DNA of 64,000 nt, taken from assembly GCA_021521415.1 (NCBI GenBank), contig JAIQDT010005462.1, positions 62,001 to 126,000 on the forward strand, written 5' to 3'. This DNA is from Bidens hawaiensis (Eukaryota > Streptophyta > Magnoliopsida > Asterales > Asteraceae). Of this stretch, positions 10,216 through 22,095 are shown piece by piece (the stretch's first letter is position 1; every line of letters begins with the position of its first letter). The translations under genes were made by a program, and so were the position numbers. The notes below the pieces were generated by a model. The model searched no databases and was not told the origin of the DNA. It worked only from the letters and a program-made list of their open reading frames with translations.

Positions 10216-12567
10216 ATGCAAACAAGATATTCTTGATAGAAAGAACCACTTCAGTTTGATCCTGAGATTGAAAAGATAGCAAAGAGGAATCGAGCATCTC
10301 AGAAAGCAATTTTCAACAGAAAACCGAAGGAGGAGAACATGAGTACACAAAACAATCAAGAACCATTGGCACACCCACCTGAACCCCAAAACCAACCATT
10401 GAACCAATAGCAACAAATCCCACAAAACGAGCCTGTATTCGCCCAGAATCCGAATGTGAACCGTAACAGACATCCAGTGAACCATGGGGGTGACAACCGG
10501 AATCGAAGACCGCAACACCTTGATGATAATCAATCAATTCATTAGGCACCAAGGAACCGCCAAGGGCCGTTTCAATTTGCGAAAAATGTTATCGGATTCG
10601 ATTTGGGTGACGAAAGGGCTGAAAATGAGGATGAAATGGAAGAGTGGGATCCTGAGCTGGAAGATGAAGAAGAATATGAGGATTACAATGGGGATCGGTA
10701 CTACAAGAGGCATCAACAACAATTCCCTTAAGGTGGTCGGGTACCTAACAGAAATCATCAACCGAACCAGCAACCGAGGTATCGGCAAGCACAGAAACGT
10801 CCAGTTATCAGTGAACCATAGGTTCCCGTCTATGAGTTTGATGACGTGGTTCCGAGAGCTTTCGTTCCACCACCCGTCCGAGGGGTTCAGAGCCATTTTA
10901 TTCCACAGATGGCTACAAATCCTTTGCCAATCATTATCCTAGTGAGAAATGGAAGAACATTTTCAGTCAGGCAGAGCAGTCTAACCGGGATACCTACATT
11001 TCATGGAAAGGCCACAGAAGAACCGTATTTACACTTGAGCGATTTTAACTCAATCTGTGCAACAATCTCCAGTCAAGGATTCACTGCAGAGGACGTAAAT
11101 ATGGTTGTTTTCCAATTCAGTCTGAAAGATACAGCAAAGCAATGGTTTCTCTCATTGCCGTCATCCAGTATTTATATGTGGCAGGATTTGGCAAAACAGT
11201 TCTTTGATGAGTATTATACGCCGCAAAGAACCTCAGAAGCTAGAACATCCATCAGAAATTATCAGCAGCGTACAGGAGAAACTTTCTATGAAGCTTTCAA
11301 GCAGTTCAAGTTGTTGTTGAGGACTTGCCCTCACCATGGCATAGCTCTGTGGGAGTTGATAAAGGCATTCCATGATGGTTTATCGACTGATGATGTGCGG
11401 GACCTCCAATCTACCACTAATGGATCTTTTCTAACGAATGATGAACATGTGGATTGGGGGCATCTGGAGAGACATGCTTTGAATTCTAAGAGGCAGGCCC
11501 AGTCGAACAGAATGATAAAGAGGGCAGTGGTGAAGGCAGTAGACAGTGGAAGTTCAGATGATCGGATGGCACGATTAGAAAAGAAGCTAGATCAGTTTAT
11601 GGTTGCTGGTACGAAGGAAAAAGGGAAATCAGGAAAAGCATATCCAGTTTGTGAACGATGTGGTGAGTTGGGACACGAGGTAGCGAGTTGTGGAGTTGTG
11701 GAAGAGTTGGAGGATGAAGAGGAAGAAGAGGTGAATTTTGTACAAGAGGAGAAAAGGTACAATAATAGTGGTAATATGAACTCTAACACATACCACCCAG
11801 GCCTCAGAAACCACCCTAATTTCAGCTATGGAAACCCGAATACCCAACGAAATCCAAATTTCCAAGGCACTAATAAGAGAACCAGTTATCAATTGAATCA
11901 GAGGCAGTATGGGAATGGTTCAAGTAATGGGCAAAGCGGGCACAATCAGAGAGAGTCGGGTGGTTACAACAAAAGTTATCCGAAGAATTATCAGCAAAGT
12001 CAGGGGGCAACTCAAAGTCAAAGTTCTTTGCACGATTCGGAAATCTTGACACTTATGAAAGATATGAGTCGTAGAATGGAGATTTAAGAAAAGGCAAACA
12101 CCGCTAGAGACAAACAGATGAGTCAATTGGCCGAGGAGTTGGCCACCCTGAAGAAAGATCCGAAGAAGCTACCAAGCGACACACTAAAGAACCCGAATCA
12201 ACAAGGTAGCAGCTCATCATGTGGGAAGAACACTCACATTAACCAGGTAAGTACCCTTAGAAATGGTAAAGTTTATGATAATGGGGTAAGTCCACCACCC
12301 TTCATTGAGGGTGTGGTGGAAGACTTGGGAGAAGATGGTAAAAGTGATGATGATGTAGAAATTGAACCCAGAAATCAACCGAGAAAATCAATTAATAAAA
12401 TTTTAAATGAATCGGTAATTAAAACGGGAGCATCCATTACCAAGGAGGTGGATTCAACGAGTAAAAGCGTTTCGTTTCCTCAGGCTTTGATGAATCCTGA
12501 AACATCATCGTCACTTAGAAAGAGGGCGCACAACAGGAGGAAATGTGGGAAATTTTCAAGCAAGTAA
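10216..12567 (+). pseudogene. P gag
   Basis: ATG at 10216 follows a polypyrimidine tract and TGTGTGCAG acceptor-like sequence (10191-10199). The frame from 10216 is the same as the long open stretch 10846-12087 and its continuation 12118-12567. The Gag domain (retrotransposon gag type) spans about 11030-11500, with YLHLSDFNSIC, AKQWFLSLPSSSI and YYTPQRTSEAR. A CCHC zinc knuckle CERCGELGHEVASC follows near 11650-11690, then an Asn/Gln/Ser-rich tail. Stops include TGA-TAG at 10234-10239 and TAA at 12085-12087. Gag packages RNA and forms the cytoplasmic particle. A frameshift near 12530 leads to the protease frame. Confidence 0.82.
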
Positions 12568-13814
12568 AAATTAATCTACCCCTCATTGATGCTATAAAAC
12601 AAGTCCCCGCATATGCTAAGTATTTGAAGGAATTATGCGCTTAAAAACGAACTCATAAAATGCCTAAACAAGTTGACTTAACGGCTAATGTAAGTTCGGT
12701 TTTGACGGGAATCCTCCCACCCAAACTTCAAGATCCGGGAACGCCAATAATACCCATTCAAGTGGGCGATTTCAAAATGACAAGGGCATTACTCGATCTT
12801 GGAGCCGGGGTGAGCATTCTCCCGGGAAGCTTGTATGAACAATATGACTTTGGTCCACTTAGAAAAGCCGACACCACCGTGGTGTTGGCCGATCTGACAC
12901 TCAAGCTTCCTAGGGGAATCGTGACTGATGTGATTGTCATGATTGAAGATTTTTATTATCCGGTTTACTTTCTGGTTCTAGACTACGTAACAGTTGACCC
13001 AAAACGGCAACCGAACGTGATTATCGGTCGGCCCTATTTGGCAACTGCAAATGCTTTAATAAACTGTAGAACCAGGGTTGTCGACATGGCCTTTGGTAAT
13101 AAAAATATTCGGCTCAATGTGTTTTCAAATGTATCTAACCCTATGGTGAGTGATGAATGTTTCGCAGCTGACGTCATTGACGGGTTGATTCCTCACGAAA
13201 GTGAACAAGATGCCACAGAGGAGTGCGTTATTTGTTACAGGGAATCTGTTGAGCTTGTGTTGCAGTTGAAAGAGGAGAAAAGGGTAGTTGAGGTGTTCGC
13301 TACGAGTATTGGGAAGCGACCTTGGTCTCAGCAGGTGGAGAGACTACCAGACACTATCGACTCCAAGTTGAAATCATCACTTGAGAGTCCACCGGTAGTG
13401 GAGTTTAAGGAACTCCCAAAACATCTCAAGTATGTGTTTTTGGGAAAGGGAGAGACGTTACCGGCTATCATTACCTTGAATTTAACAGACGAGCAAGAAC
13501 GTGCATTGATGGAAGTTTTGAAGCAGTATAGAGCAACGATTGGATGGACGATAGCGGACTTACGGGGTATTAGTCCGTCTGTCGTGATGCACAAGATTAT
13601 CACAGATCCCGAGGTAAAACCCGCCCACCATGCATTAAGACGGTTGAATCCGAATATGCGGGAGGTTGTGAAGAAAGAGGTGTTGAAGTGGTTGGATGCG
13701 GGAATCATTTTCCCAATCTCTGATAGTACTTGGGTGAGTCCGACACAAACGGTCCCTAAGAAGGCGGGTATTCAGATAACCCGTGATGAGAAACGTGAGG
13801 AAATTGCTACCTGA
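12543..13814 (+). pseudogene. P protease and linker to RT
   Basis: It begins with MWEIFKQVKINLPLIDAIK, the gag-protease linker, has TAA at 12642-12644, and is open from 12660. The aspartic protease motif is ALLDLGAGVSILPGSLYEQY near 12787-12846, followed by VIIGRPYLATANALINCRT. The stretch then runs through LPKHLKYVFLGKGETLPAI, the usual leader to plant Athila RT. The frame ends at TGA 13812-13814, in frame with the RT that follows. The stop replaces a codon that would be CGA before a C-to-T change. Confidence 0.83.
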
Positions 13815-14480
13815 CTGGTAACCAGGTGGCGGATTTGTGTTGATTATCGGAAGTTGAACGCGGTGACCTCCAAGGATCATTTCCTTTTACCATTCATTGA
13901 CCAAATCATCGAGAAATTATCAGGTCAGAAGTTTTACTTTTTTCTAGACGGTTATTCGGGGTACAATCAAATTGCCATTCACCCCGATGACCAACATAAG
14001 ACCACATTTACGTGTCCATACGGCACATTCGCATTTAGGCGAATGCCTTTTGGCTTGTGTAATGCCCCGGCCACCTTTTAAAGGTGCATGATGAGTATCT
14101 TCTCAGATATGGTCGGGGATTCACTAGAAATTTTTATGGACGATTTCTCAATTTTCGGCTCATATTTTGAATTATGCTTAAATGAACTGACGAAATTTTT
14201 GAAAAGATGTGTGGAAACGAATCTGGTCTTAAGTTGGGAAAAGAGCCATTTCATGGTTCAAGAGGGAACTGTTTTGGGTCATGTCATCTCAAGTAGGGGG
14301 ATTGAGGTTGACCCAGCAAAAGTCAATGTCATAGCTAATTTACTACCTCCTAAAAATGTGAAGGGAATTCGGTCGTTTCTGGGACATGCGGGATTTTACA
14401 GACGGTTTATTAAGAATTTCAGTGTCATAACTAAGCCGTTATGTAATTTGTTATTGAAAGATGTACCATTTTTTTTATGA
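13815..14480 (+). pseudogene. P reverse transcriptase
   Basis: It is in frame with the protease. It reads WRICVDYRKLNAVTSKDHF, FYFFLDGYSGYNQIA with the first catalytic Asp, RMPFGLCNAPATF, a TAA at 14079-14081, then EIFMDDFSIFG with the intact double-Asp motif near 14135. The thumb follows with [20 protein letters not shown]. The frame is lost in a run of eight Ts near 14468-14476, a likely slippage event (or a sequencing error). Confidence 0.85.
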
Positions 14481-16318
14481 AGATTGTTTAAATGCTTTTA
14501 ACGTGCTTAAAAACAAATTGGTTGAGGCCCCGATCCTGCTGTCGCCCGACTGGTCACTCCTTTTTGAGATTGTGTGTGACGTGAGCGATTATGCGGTCGG
14601 GGCTGTTCTTGGTCAACGGGTGGACAAGAAACCCGTTGCAATATACTACGCGAGCAAAACCCTTTCCGATGCTCAAATTAATTATACCACCACGGAAAAG
14701 GAGTTGCTCGCGGTAGTGTATGCATTGGATAAATTTAGATCTTATATGTGGGGAAGCAAAGTTGTTGTGTTTTCAGATCATAGCGTAGTGAAATACTTGA
14801 TGGAGAAGAAAGATGCAAAGCTGCGCTTGATAAGGTGGATTGTGCTCCTTCAAGAATTTGATGTGGAGATTCGCGATAAGAAGGGGAGTGAGAATGTTGT
14901 TGTGGACCATCTTTCCAGATTGGTAGAAAGAGAAGAGGAGGAAGATGCCCGAGAGATAAACGAGTCATTCCCGGATGAACAACTGTTCTCCGTGTCAACC
15001 CTGCCATGGTATGCTGACATTCTTAATTTTCTTATTGCAGGTACCATCCCAGATTTTTGGCCAAAGAAAAGAAAGCACCAATTCATGGCTAAGGTGAAAC
15101 AGTATGTATGGGAGGACCCAGACTTGTTTAAGGTTGGGGCGGATCAAGTGTTTCGAAGATGTATTCCAGATGAGGATATCCAGAGTGTTTTGTCACACGC
15201 GCATTCACTTGCATGTGTTGGCCATTTCAGTGCGCAGAAAACTGGTCATAAGATTTTTGCTTGTGGTTTTTATTGGCCCACTATTTTCAAGGATTCGGCG
15301 GAATATGCTAAAAACTGTGTGAGATGTCAACAGTTGGGTAGCATTTCCAAGAGAAACGAGATGCCCATGCAACCAATCCTCGTAGTCGACATCTTTGATG
15401 TTTGGGGGATTGATTTTATGGGTCCGTTTCCAAATTCCTTTGGGAATTATTACATTTTTGTGGCGGTTGATTATGTTTCAAAATGGGTCGAAGCAATCGC
15501 CACCAAAACAAATGACCATGCCGTTGTTTGTAAGTTTGTCCAAACGAACATATTTTCCAGATTTGTCCGCGCATTATAATAAGTGACGGGGGATCACATT
15601 TTAAAATTTTCAACTTTGGAAAACTACTTAAACGGTACGGCGTAAACCACCAAATAGCCATACCGTATCATCCACAAATGAGTGGTTAGGTGGAGGTGTC
15701 CAATAGGCAGATTAAAGAAATTTTACAAAAGACGGTGAGGCCCGATCAAAAAGATTGGTCTACAAAGTTAAAAATTATGCTTTATGGGCCTACCGATCTG
15801 CTTTCAAAATGCCTGTCGGCACCACCCCCTATCGGTTGGTTTATGGAAAGGGCCATTTACCCGTAGAGCTTGCTCTTCGGGCATTATGGGCCGTGAAGAA
15901 TGTTAATTTGGATTATGTGTGTGCAGGTAAGAAGCGTAAGTTGAATATCTGCGAGTTGGAGGAGCTTAGAGATGAAGCGTATGAGTGTGCTTCAGCATAT
16001 AAAGATCGGATGAAGCGAGTACACGATGCGAAGATTAAGCAAAAGGAATTTGAAGAAGGTTAACGGGTCTGGTTATACAATTCAAGAGCAAAGCTGTTTC
16101 TAGGTAAGTTGAAGAGCAAATGGTTGGGACCATACCAGGTTAAGCGTGTCGGTAAGTTCGGCGAGGTTGAAATTGAAGATTTCGACGATCATTTAAGACA
16201 GGTGGTGAATGGGCATCGATTAAAACCATACTTGGAAGATACAGATTTAGACAAAACCATACATGAGTCGGTGGTGAGCTTCATAGCGAGTGCACCGACA
16301 TATTCTGCTGACTGCTAA
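14461..16318 (+). pseudogene. P RNase H and integrase
   Basis: The frame 14461-15579 carries RNase H ([46 protein letters not shown]) and the integrase HHCC finger ([11 protein letters not shown] to CVRCQ). It also carries the first core Asp in [13 protein letters not shown] small deletion near 15565 shifts frame; the second core Asp (ISDGGSHF) follows. TAG at 15687-15689 falls just before VEVSNRQIK, the catalytic-Glu region. A further shift leads to 15755-16063 and then 16109-16318 with GKLKSKWLGPYQVKR and VNGHRLKPYLED. The first RNase H Asp is followed by Val rather than the usual Ala. It is non-functional. Confidence 0.83.
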
Positions 16319-16450
16319 GGGCCAGGTAACGTCGGGCTGTAGACGATAAATGCAGCGCTTCTCAGGAGGCAACCCGAGTTTGTTTACGCATTTTCTCTCT
16401 TGCTAAGTATATATATTTATATAAAAAAATTAAAAAAAAAATTTATAACT

Positions 16451-16579
16451 GTGACCACCGTAGCCCACGGAGGCCAGACCGTAGCTTACGGTGGTACCGT
16501 AGGCTACGGTGTGAGAAACTGCCATACGGTGGAATGCAGACCGTAGGCTACGGTATATTGGCCGTAGCTTACGGTGGTG
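16451..16579 (+). repeat. Cluster of CCGTAG...CTACGG near-palindromes after pol
   Basis: Five or six copies of a 13-15 base near-palindrome occur in 130 bases, among them ACCGTAGCTTACGGT near 16479 and ACCGTAGGCTACGGT at about 16496 and 16540. The same family of motifs occurs in both P LTRs, although the surrounding sequence is not LTR. Confidence 0.85.
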
Positions 16580-17385
16580 TCAGCATCAGGTGAAAAAAAA
16601 ATTAAAAACTGAAAATCTATTAAAATAACCTGAACCACATAATTTACCAACCAAACATCTAAAACCCATTGATCTCTTTCATTCTTTCATTCTTCTTTTC
16701 TTCCATCCATCATAACCATCTCTTCCAACCAACCCTAACTCTTTCAATCCTCCACCAAATCTTTCGATTCCGGGCTCTAATCTTACTAATTTTTCGAGAG
16801 AAACTCAATTGTGGTGTCGGTTTTCTTCAATTCCTCTCCGTTTGTCGCCGGATTCGTGGTGGAGGGTGACGAACCCTAGAAATCCAAGTTGGGATTTTTT
16901 GTGTTTCATTGTTTATTCTAGTAATTGAAGTATCTAGAGACTTGTTGCAACACTCAAGGTATGTGGATTATTGTTTTATTGATGATTAGTTGAGGTATGT
17001 TGTTACTAGTTCTTTGGTGAATGTATTTGGCTTGGTATATGGTTTTAGGTTGGTTTATGATAGTGTTCTACAGCTTATGGGCATTGGTTTTTGTTGGGGG
17101 TTAGTATACTTGTGTCTCAGATCATTGATTGGTATGATTGTTATCATGGTTTGATATTTTTGAAAGTTGGAATTTAACGAGTAAAACACGAGTTTGGTAA
17201 CAAAAAAAAAAAGATGTGTTCATAATCATGGAATTTTGGGAATGAATTGTTAATCGGTTTTACTAGATAGGTATGACTAACTATGAATACATGATCAAGG
17301 ACAAGTGTGGGGAAATTTGGGTTGGTATTAGTCATAGTGAGAACTTCGGTTAATGCATTTTGTTTGTTACGTTGTGTGTGGGATG
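16580..17385 (+). other. P region between pol and the extra ORF
   Basis: About 800 bases have no recognised protein. A pyrimidine-rich stretch (TCTTTCATTCTTTCATTCTTC, 16675-16700) and AACCCTAAC / GAACCCTAGA motifs are present. The short open frame at 16669-16869 is hydrophobic low-complexity sequence and not convincing. In Athila-like elements this zone may hold the acceptor or promoter for the downstream ORF; nothing decisive is seen. Confidence 0.4.
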
Positions 17386-19137
17386 GGAAAGATAGGTGAT
17401 AATCACAGGAATCCACCACGGAACAAGGGTAAGGCAAACTCGTCTTCGGCTGCACCGGAGCCTCCACAACCGAAATGGAGGCTAATTTTAAGGGATGATG
17501 ATGAGGACCATGATCTGATGAAGATGAAGGCATAGCACCTCCTCTTAAGCCAACCTGGAAAGGAGGTCCTTTGTCAGCAATTGACCCTCGGTGGAAGGCA
17601 GAGTTATTTAATGATGAGATGAATATGTTACATGCGAAGAATCTGGGGTTTATTTGTGAGTAGAAAGTTGATGTTAGTGACATAAAACCATTCGGGATTG
17701 TCAGAATATTTAAGAATCAAGGATGAGAAGTTGCGTTGAAATGCTATGATGGTGAAACAAGGGTTTTGTATATGGAGAGTATTCAGGAGTGGGTATCCAC
17801 TTTGAGATTGGATTGGGGTAATAATCCACCGAAAACGATGTGGTTGATAGGAACGGTTAACCGTAAGGAGGTTGTGATGTCAATGGACAGTCTTCGCCGT
17901 ATCGCTCAGTTTGATTCGCGGCCATAAGGGGAATACATCTACCCGTTGGAAGCCGATCTCTACCGACACCCAGAAAAACACCCCACATATGAAATGATAA
18001 AGGCGGAATTGTTTAAACCAGGGATGGGTCACCAGTTGTTAAGAAATAATCTGAGGGGACAGGTACGATTATTGTTGAGTTTGGTGATTAGTAATGTTAT
18101 GCCTCGAAGGGGGGATCGAACCAGTGTTCCGCAGTGGGAGATCCATATTTTGTATGCGTTAATGAAAGGAACACCGAAAATTTTGTTCTGCTACTTGGTC
18201 ATGATGAATATTTGGGAGGCTCGTTAGTCGAAGAAGAAATTGATTATCCCACATTGCCGGCTGATAACGGCTCTGCTAAAAATGAAAGGTGCCATCGGGG
18301 AGGATACACCGACTTTTGAAAAAAATCCATACTCCTTTTTCGATGGACCAAATGGAGAAGGAAGGGTGGGAGATTGAGCGAACAGAGCAGTATTTGATTT
18401 TGAAACATTAGGACACCAAGACGCTGTTGAGAGCTTCGAAGAATAGTGATGGTGATGACGTCGTGGAAGAAGTGTATGAGCCGATGGTTGGCGGGGTCAG
18501 TAGTGGGGCAGCACCACGAGGTGGTGTTGAGAGTAGTCAAGCGGGTGGTGTGTTCGAGCAACCACATTTTATTCCAGTTCAGGAACCGCATGTGATGTTT
18601 CAGGATGACGCGCGTATGACCGAATGGCTTCACAATTCGGGACCTGCCAGTTATGGGGGTTGGAGTAATGAGTTTCGGTACATGTCCGACCAACAAAATC
18701 GGAACGCAGAATTACAGCGTCGGGAAACTCAGCGATTGTATGACAGGATGGAGCTGTGGAATCAAACCCATGCTTATAATTTTCAGCAGGAGATTAATGA
18801 CCGGCACATGGACGATTGCCACCACCGGATGCATGAGGCATCGCATCGCGGGGATCCGGTGGTGAAAACCCACTTATGATCGATTACACTACCCTGGGAC
18901 CTTATGACGGTAGTGTCCATTATCCACCACCGCAACTTCACCACTCACGTTGGGTAGATCCACATGCAGATGCGGCGCGAAATTCACAAGCAGATAGCTC
19001 ATCGGACGCATTTAACTTTTCTGGAGTGATGGAGACGATGCGGTCGATCTTTGGTGACCCGCAACCCCCGTATTATTGTGCACTCGCTGATCGGCTGATC
19101 AGGTCCATGTGTCTCTCTTTATCTCTATGTTTATGTT
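17386..19137 (+). pseudogene. P extra ORF (Athila-type ORF between pol and 3' LTR)
   Basis: Several frames read like one decayed protein. There is a Pro/Ser-rich start (NHRNPPRNKGKANSSSAAPE, about 17401). A central part in one frame (17736-17927, 17946-18227) reads WVSTLRLDWGNNPPKTMWL and HPTYEMIKAELF to PQWEIHILYALMKGTP. A C-terminal part (18427-18879, then 18876-19137) carries MSDQQNRNAELQRRETQRLY. The order and style resemble the extra ORF that Athila-like elements carry downstream of pol, whose role is unknown and which has sometimes been called env-like. There are several stops (TAG near 17662, TGA near 17725, TAG near 18227) and shifts. Confidence 0.6.
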
Positions 19138-19139
19138 GA

Positions 19140-19526
19140 ACAATTTGTCTTTGTTTTATGTGTCTGGGCAGTTGGGAGGTGGCGGGAAACTTGTTGGCAT
19201 GTTTGTTTGTTGTTTGTGAACTATGTGTGGTCGAAGGTGGTGTTGAATTTGTTATCTTTTGTGTATGGTCGCTTGTGTTTAGTGTCGTTTTTATGGGTAA
19301 TCGGGTAGGATATTCTGGATGCCTTACTTATGTTTTGATGGTAGCTTACATTGGGAGCAATGTAATGTTTAAGTGTGGGGATGCGGGCTTGGTTTGAAAG
19401 TGAAAAATGTGAAGAATGTCCCGAAATTGTTATACTTATAAAAATGAAAAATGATAGAAAAACTAGAACTGCTAAAAAAATAATAATAAAAATAAAAATA
19501 AAAATAAATAAAATAAAATAAAATAA

Positions 19527-19557
<31 letters not shown>

Positions 19558-20734
19558 GAATAGTAACACACTTAACTTGGGATGTGCTAGTAGGCTCAGC
19601 CTTAAGAATGAAAGGGCGGTTTAGTTGTTGACATAATTGAACCTCTAATTGCTTGATCTTGAAAAAAAAAAATTTTTAGGGTTTTTTTTGTTTAGCTAAG
19701 CCTGTGTAAGGACTGGGATGAAAGGTCGGGCCATACTCAAGCCTTTTTGTTAGATTTGATCACCAAAAGAGAATTTTAAAATATGAATAGACTACTGAAT
19801 GATGCTTGGATAGGCTTAACGTTGGAGTATGCTAACTGGCTTGTGAAACATAACGAAAATACTTCTAGTTTAAGTGGTTAACGCTTCATAGGTGTATGGT
19901 TTTATAACTTTAAATCCTGTGTTGATGGGATGCTCTAGGGTTCGGACACCAGGGGTCTTTATGCGGTATATCATCTGGGTATTCACATCTCCTAAGTGGA
20001 TTTATGAATATCAAAAGAGCTCAAAGAGCAAACCCGCAGTTTATTTGCCAACTATAAGTCATTAAACATGATCATTACGTTCTTTTAAAAGTACAATTAC
20101 ACTACTGACTTGATCATCCACGCTGTTAGTCATGTGGGGTCCCCGTGCTCGCGTCTCATTACCATTAAGAAACGGGCCACACGGGACACGCCACATGTAA
20201 GCCCTACAGATGAATTCGTGCATACTCACCCCTGGAGATGGATTTTGGGGTATTACTTGATAACGGGGGTATACCATGTAGTGGGGGCTATTTGCTAGTT
20301 GGTAACACAATTGTACCTTAATCATATCTAATGGCCATTCTGGTAGACGTTGATGCTTAAGTTTAGGTTTTGGTTCCATAAAATATCCAGGATTGTTTTA
20401 GCTATTGCATATGGGCTTTAAATGGTACACATGGTTGTGCATAACTTTGATCATCTGAATCTAAGGTTTAAGTCAAGTTGGGGTGGTCTGGCTCGGTAAG
20501 ACCATAATGAAGCATGGTAAGGCAGCAACAAGGCTTTGATGTGTGGGCTCCATTTAACCATATAACCTAATAAATTGTCACACCTAATTTGTCCCGGTAA
20601 GTATTAGGGCATGGGTTTAAGTGGATAGCAATATCGGCAATCGCGGTTTTTGTGTTATTTGTTGATACTCAAAATAAGTTGATTATTTAATAAAAACAGC
20701 TTCTGGTTCTGATTTCATTGAATGTCTTTTTCGG
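19140..20734 (+). other. P 3' noncoding region
   Basis: About 1.6 kb upstream of the polypurine tract shows no gene in either strand. Apart from the microsatellite at 19473-19557 and a small hydrophobic open frame at 19158-19397, nothing stands out. Long noncoding stretches here are usual in Athila-like elements. Confidence 0.5.
19473..19557 (+). repeat. (AAAAT)n / (AAT)n compound microsatellite
   Basis: Runs of AAAAT, AAAT and then about ten AAT units. The open frame rich in Tyr and Ile on the opposite strand is simply this repeat translated. Confidence 0.95.
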
Positions 20735-20760
20735 GATGAAAAAGGATAAGTGTGGGAATG
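20735..20760 (+). other. Polypurine tract of element P
   Basis: GGATGAAAAAGGATAAGTG and GGGAA, nearly all purine, stand immediately before the second LTR at 20761. This marks that LTR as the true 3' LTR of the upstream coding region. Confidence 0.75.
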
Positions 20761-21941
20761 TGATGTGTTGTTGAAATATCATGTAATAAATAAGTTATAC
20801 CACTTGTTTTGTGAGTTTATATGCCGGAAACACGTTTACTTTGTGTGTGTTTGCAATTACAGGTGTGCGGAGCTTAAAGGAGCTAAATGGGAGCACATGA
20901 GATGGAAAGAAAAGGAAGATTTTATTGCATGGAATGACAGAGCAAGTGACGACGAAGACGTGGCCGAAAAGGGGCATAAATCGGAGTTCAGACGAGGAAA
21001 TTACGCGAAAAGCAAAACGGTGGGTTACAGGCCCACCGTAGCCTGGTGGTGGCTGCCACCGTAAGGCAGGGAGCATCACCGTAAGCTACGGTCCCCACCG
21101 TAGCCTACGGTGGGGAGACCGTAGCCTACGGTTACTAGGACGGGAAAAAGTCGAATTTTAAGGTTTTTTGGAACTATTTAAGGCCGATTTAACCCTAAGA
21201 CGGCTATCTTCTATATCACAACACCTTTAGACGTTTTTGGAGCATCTTTCCACTATCTTAACACCTTTCAATCAGCCAAATCATCCATGGCATCAACCAC
21301 TCAAGAATAAAAGAACCTATTCAAGACCACCATGCTAGGCTAAACCACTCGTGACCATCTCCGGGTGTAGGGTTGAGTTGTTAATTGGATTGTTGGTACT
21401 CTAAACCTTACTTTTGGATTTTTTTTTTGTGTGCTTGAACATGCTTTTGGGTAATCATTGAGATTTGCAGTTTATCAGTTATTGATTTTGGTCATCAACG
21501 ATTAGGATTGAGTTCTTAGTGTCATTGACCTAGTTATCTTTAACTATAAAATTAATCTTTCGTCATTGCCCAAGATTACAATCAAATAGATCATTGTTTA
21601 GCTGTGTCAATCAATTGGATTAAGTTATAACGATCATCATAGTCAAACATTTAGTCTTTTAGTTTTCAGATTCAAACAAAGAGTATAATTTCATAGGTTT
21701 AATCATTCATCCAATTGGCTTCAAAACCTGAACCCTGGATTTTTGTTGCTTTTTCATTATTGTTTACAAATACAAATCTTCTAAACCGCTTGACATCGTC
21801 TGTCCACTTAGTACAACTAATTATTAAGTATTAAACTTGATTAGCACTTTCCATTGATTCCTTGTGGATTCGACACCTCACTTGCCCTTGCTAGTAAAGG
21901 TATTTTATAAATGTTTTTGATTGACCTTTCAACATCGATCA
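20761..21941 (+). repeat. Second LTR of element P
   Basis: It starts TGATGTGTTGT and ends ACATCGATCA. It aligns along its whole length with 8860-10061, lacking a short palindrome-bearing piece near 21044. Its palindromes (ACCGTAAGCTACGGT and two ACCGTAGCCTACGGT-type copies, 21078-21130) are better preserved than in the first copy. It follows a polypurine tract yet is also followed by a primer site, so it serves as both a 3' and a 5' LTR in a tandem array. Confidence 0.88.
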
Positions 21942-21944
21942 AAA

Positions 21945-21962
21945 TGGCGCCGTTGCCGGGGA
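21945..21962 (+). other. Intact tRNA-Asp primer-binding site after second P LTR
   Basis: TGGCGCCGTTGCCGGGGA is the exact complement of the 3' end of plant tRNA-Asp(GUC), including CCA. A primer site is not expected after a 3' LTR. Confidence 0.88.
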
Positions 21963-22095
21963 ATCAACGCGCAAAGTGCTAGTTTAGTTAGTTAGTCTAG
22001 TTAAGTTTAATTTTAATTTCAGTTTTTATTTCTTTTTCTTCGTTGATTATACGTGGGGTTTGGTGTTTTAATGTGTGCAGAGAATTCCCCAGGTT

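Noticed and set aside
10484..10942. 152-codon frame overlapping P gag
   Set aside because: It is in a different frame from the recognised gag domain and its codons follow from the gag frame; a shadow.
18427..18696. 150-codon minus-strand frame opposite the P extra ORF
   Set aside because: The plus-strand frame at the same place continues the extra ORF and has the more protein-like composition.
19221..19571. 116-codon minus-strand frame rich in Ile, Tyr and Phe
   Set aside because: Most of it is the (AAAAT)n/(AAT)n microsatellite translated.
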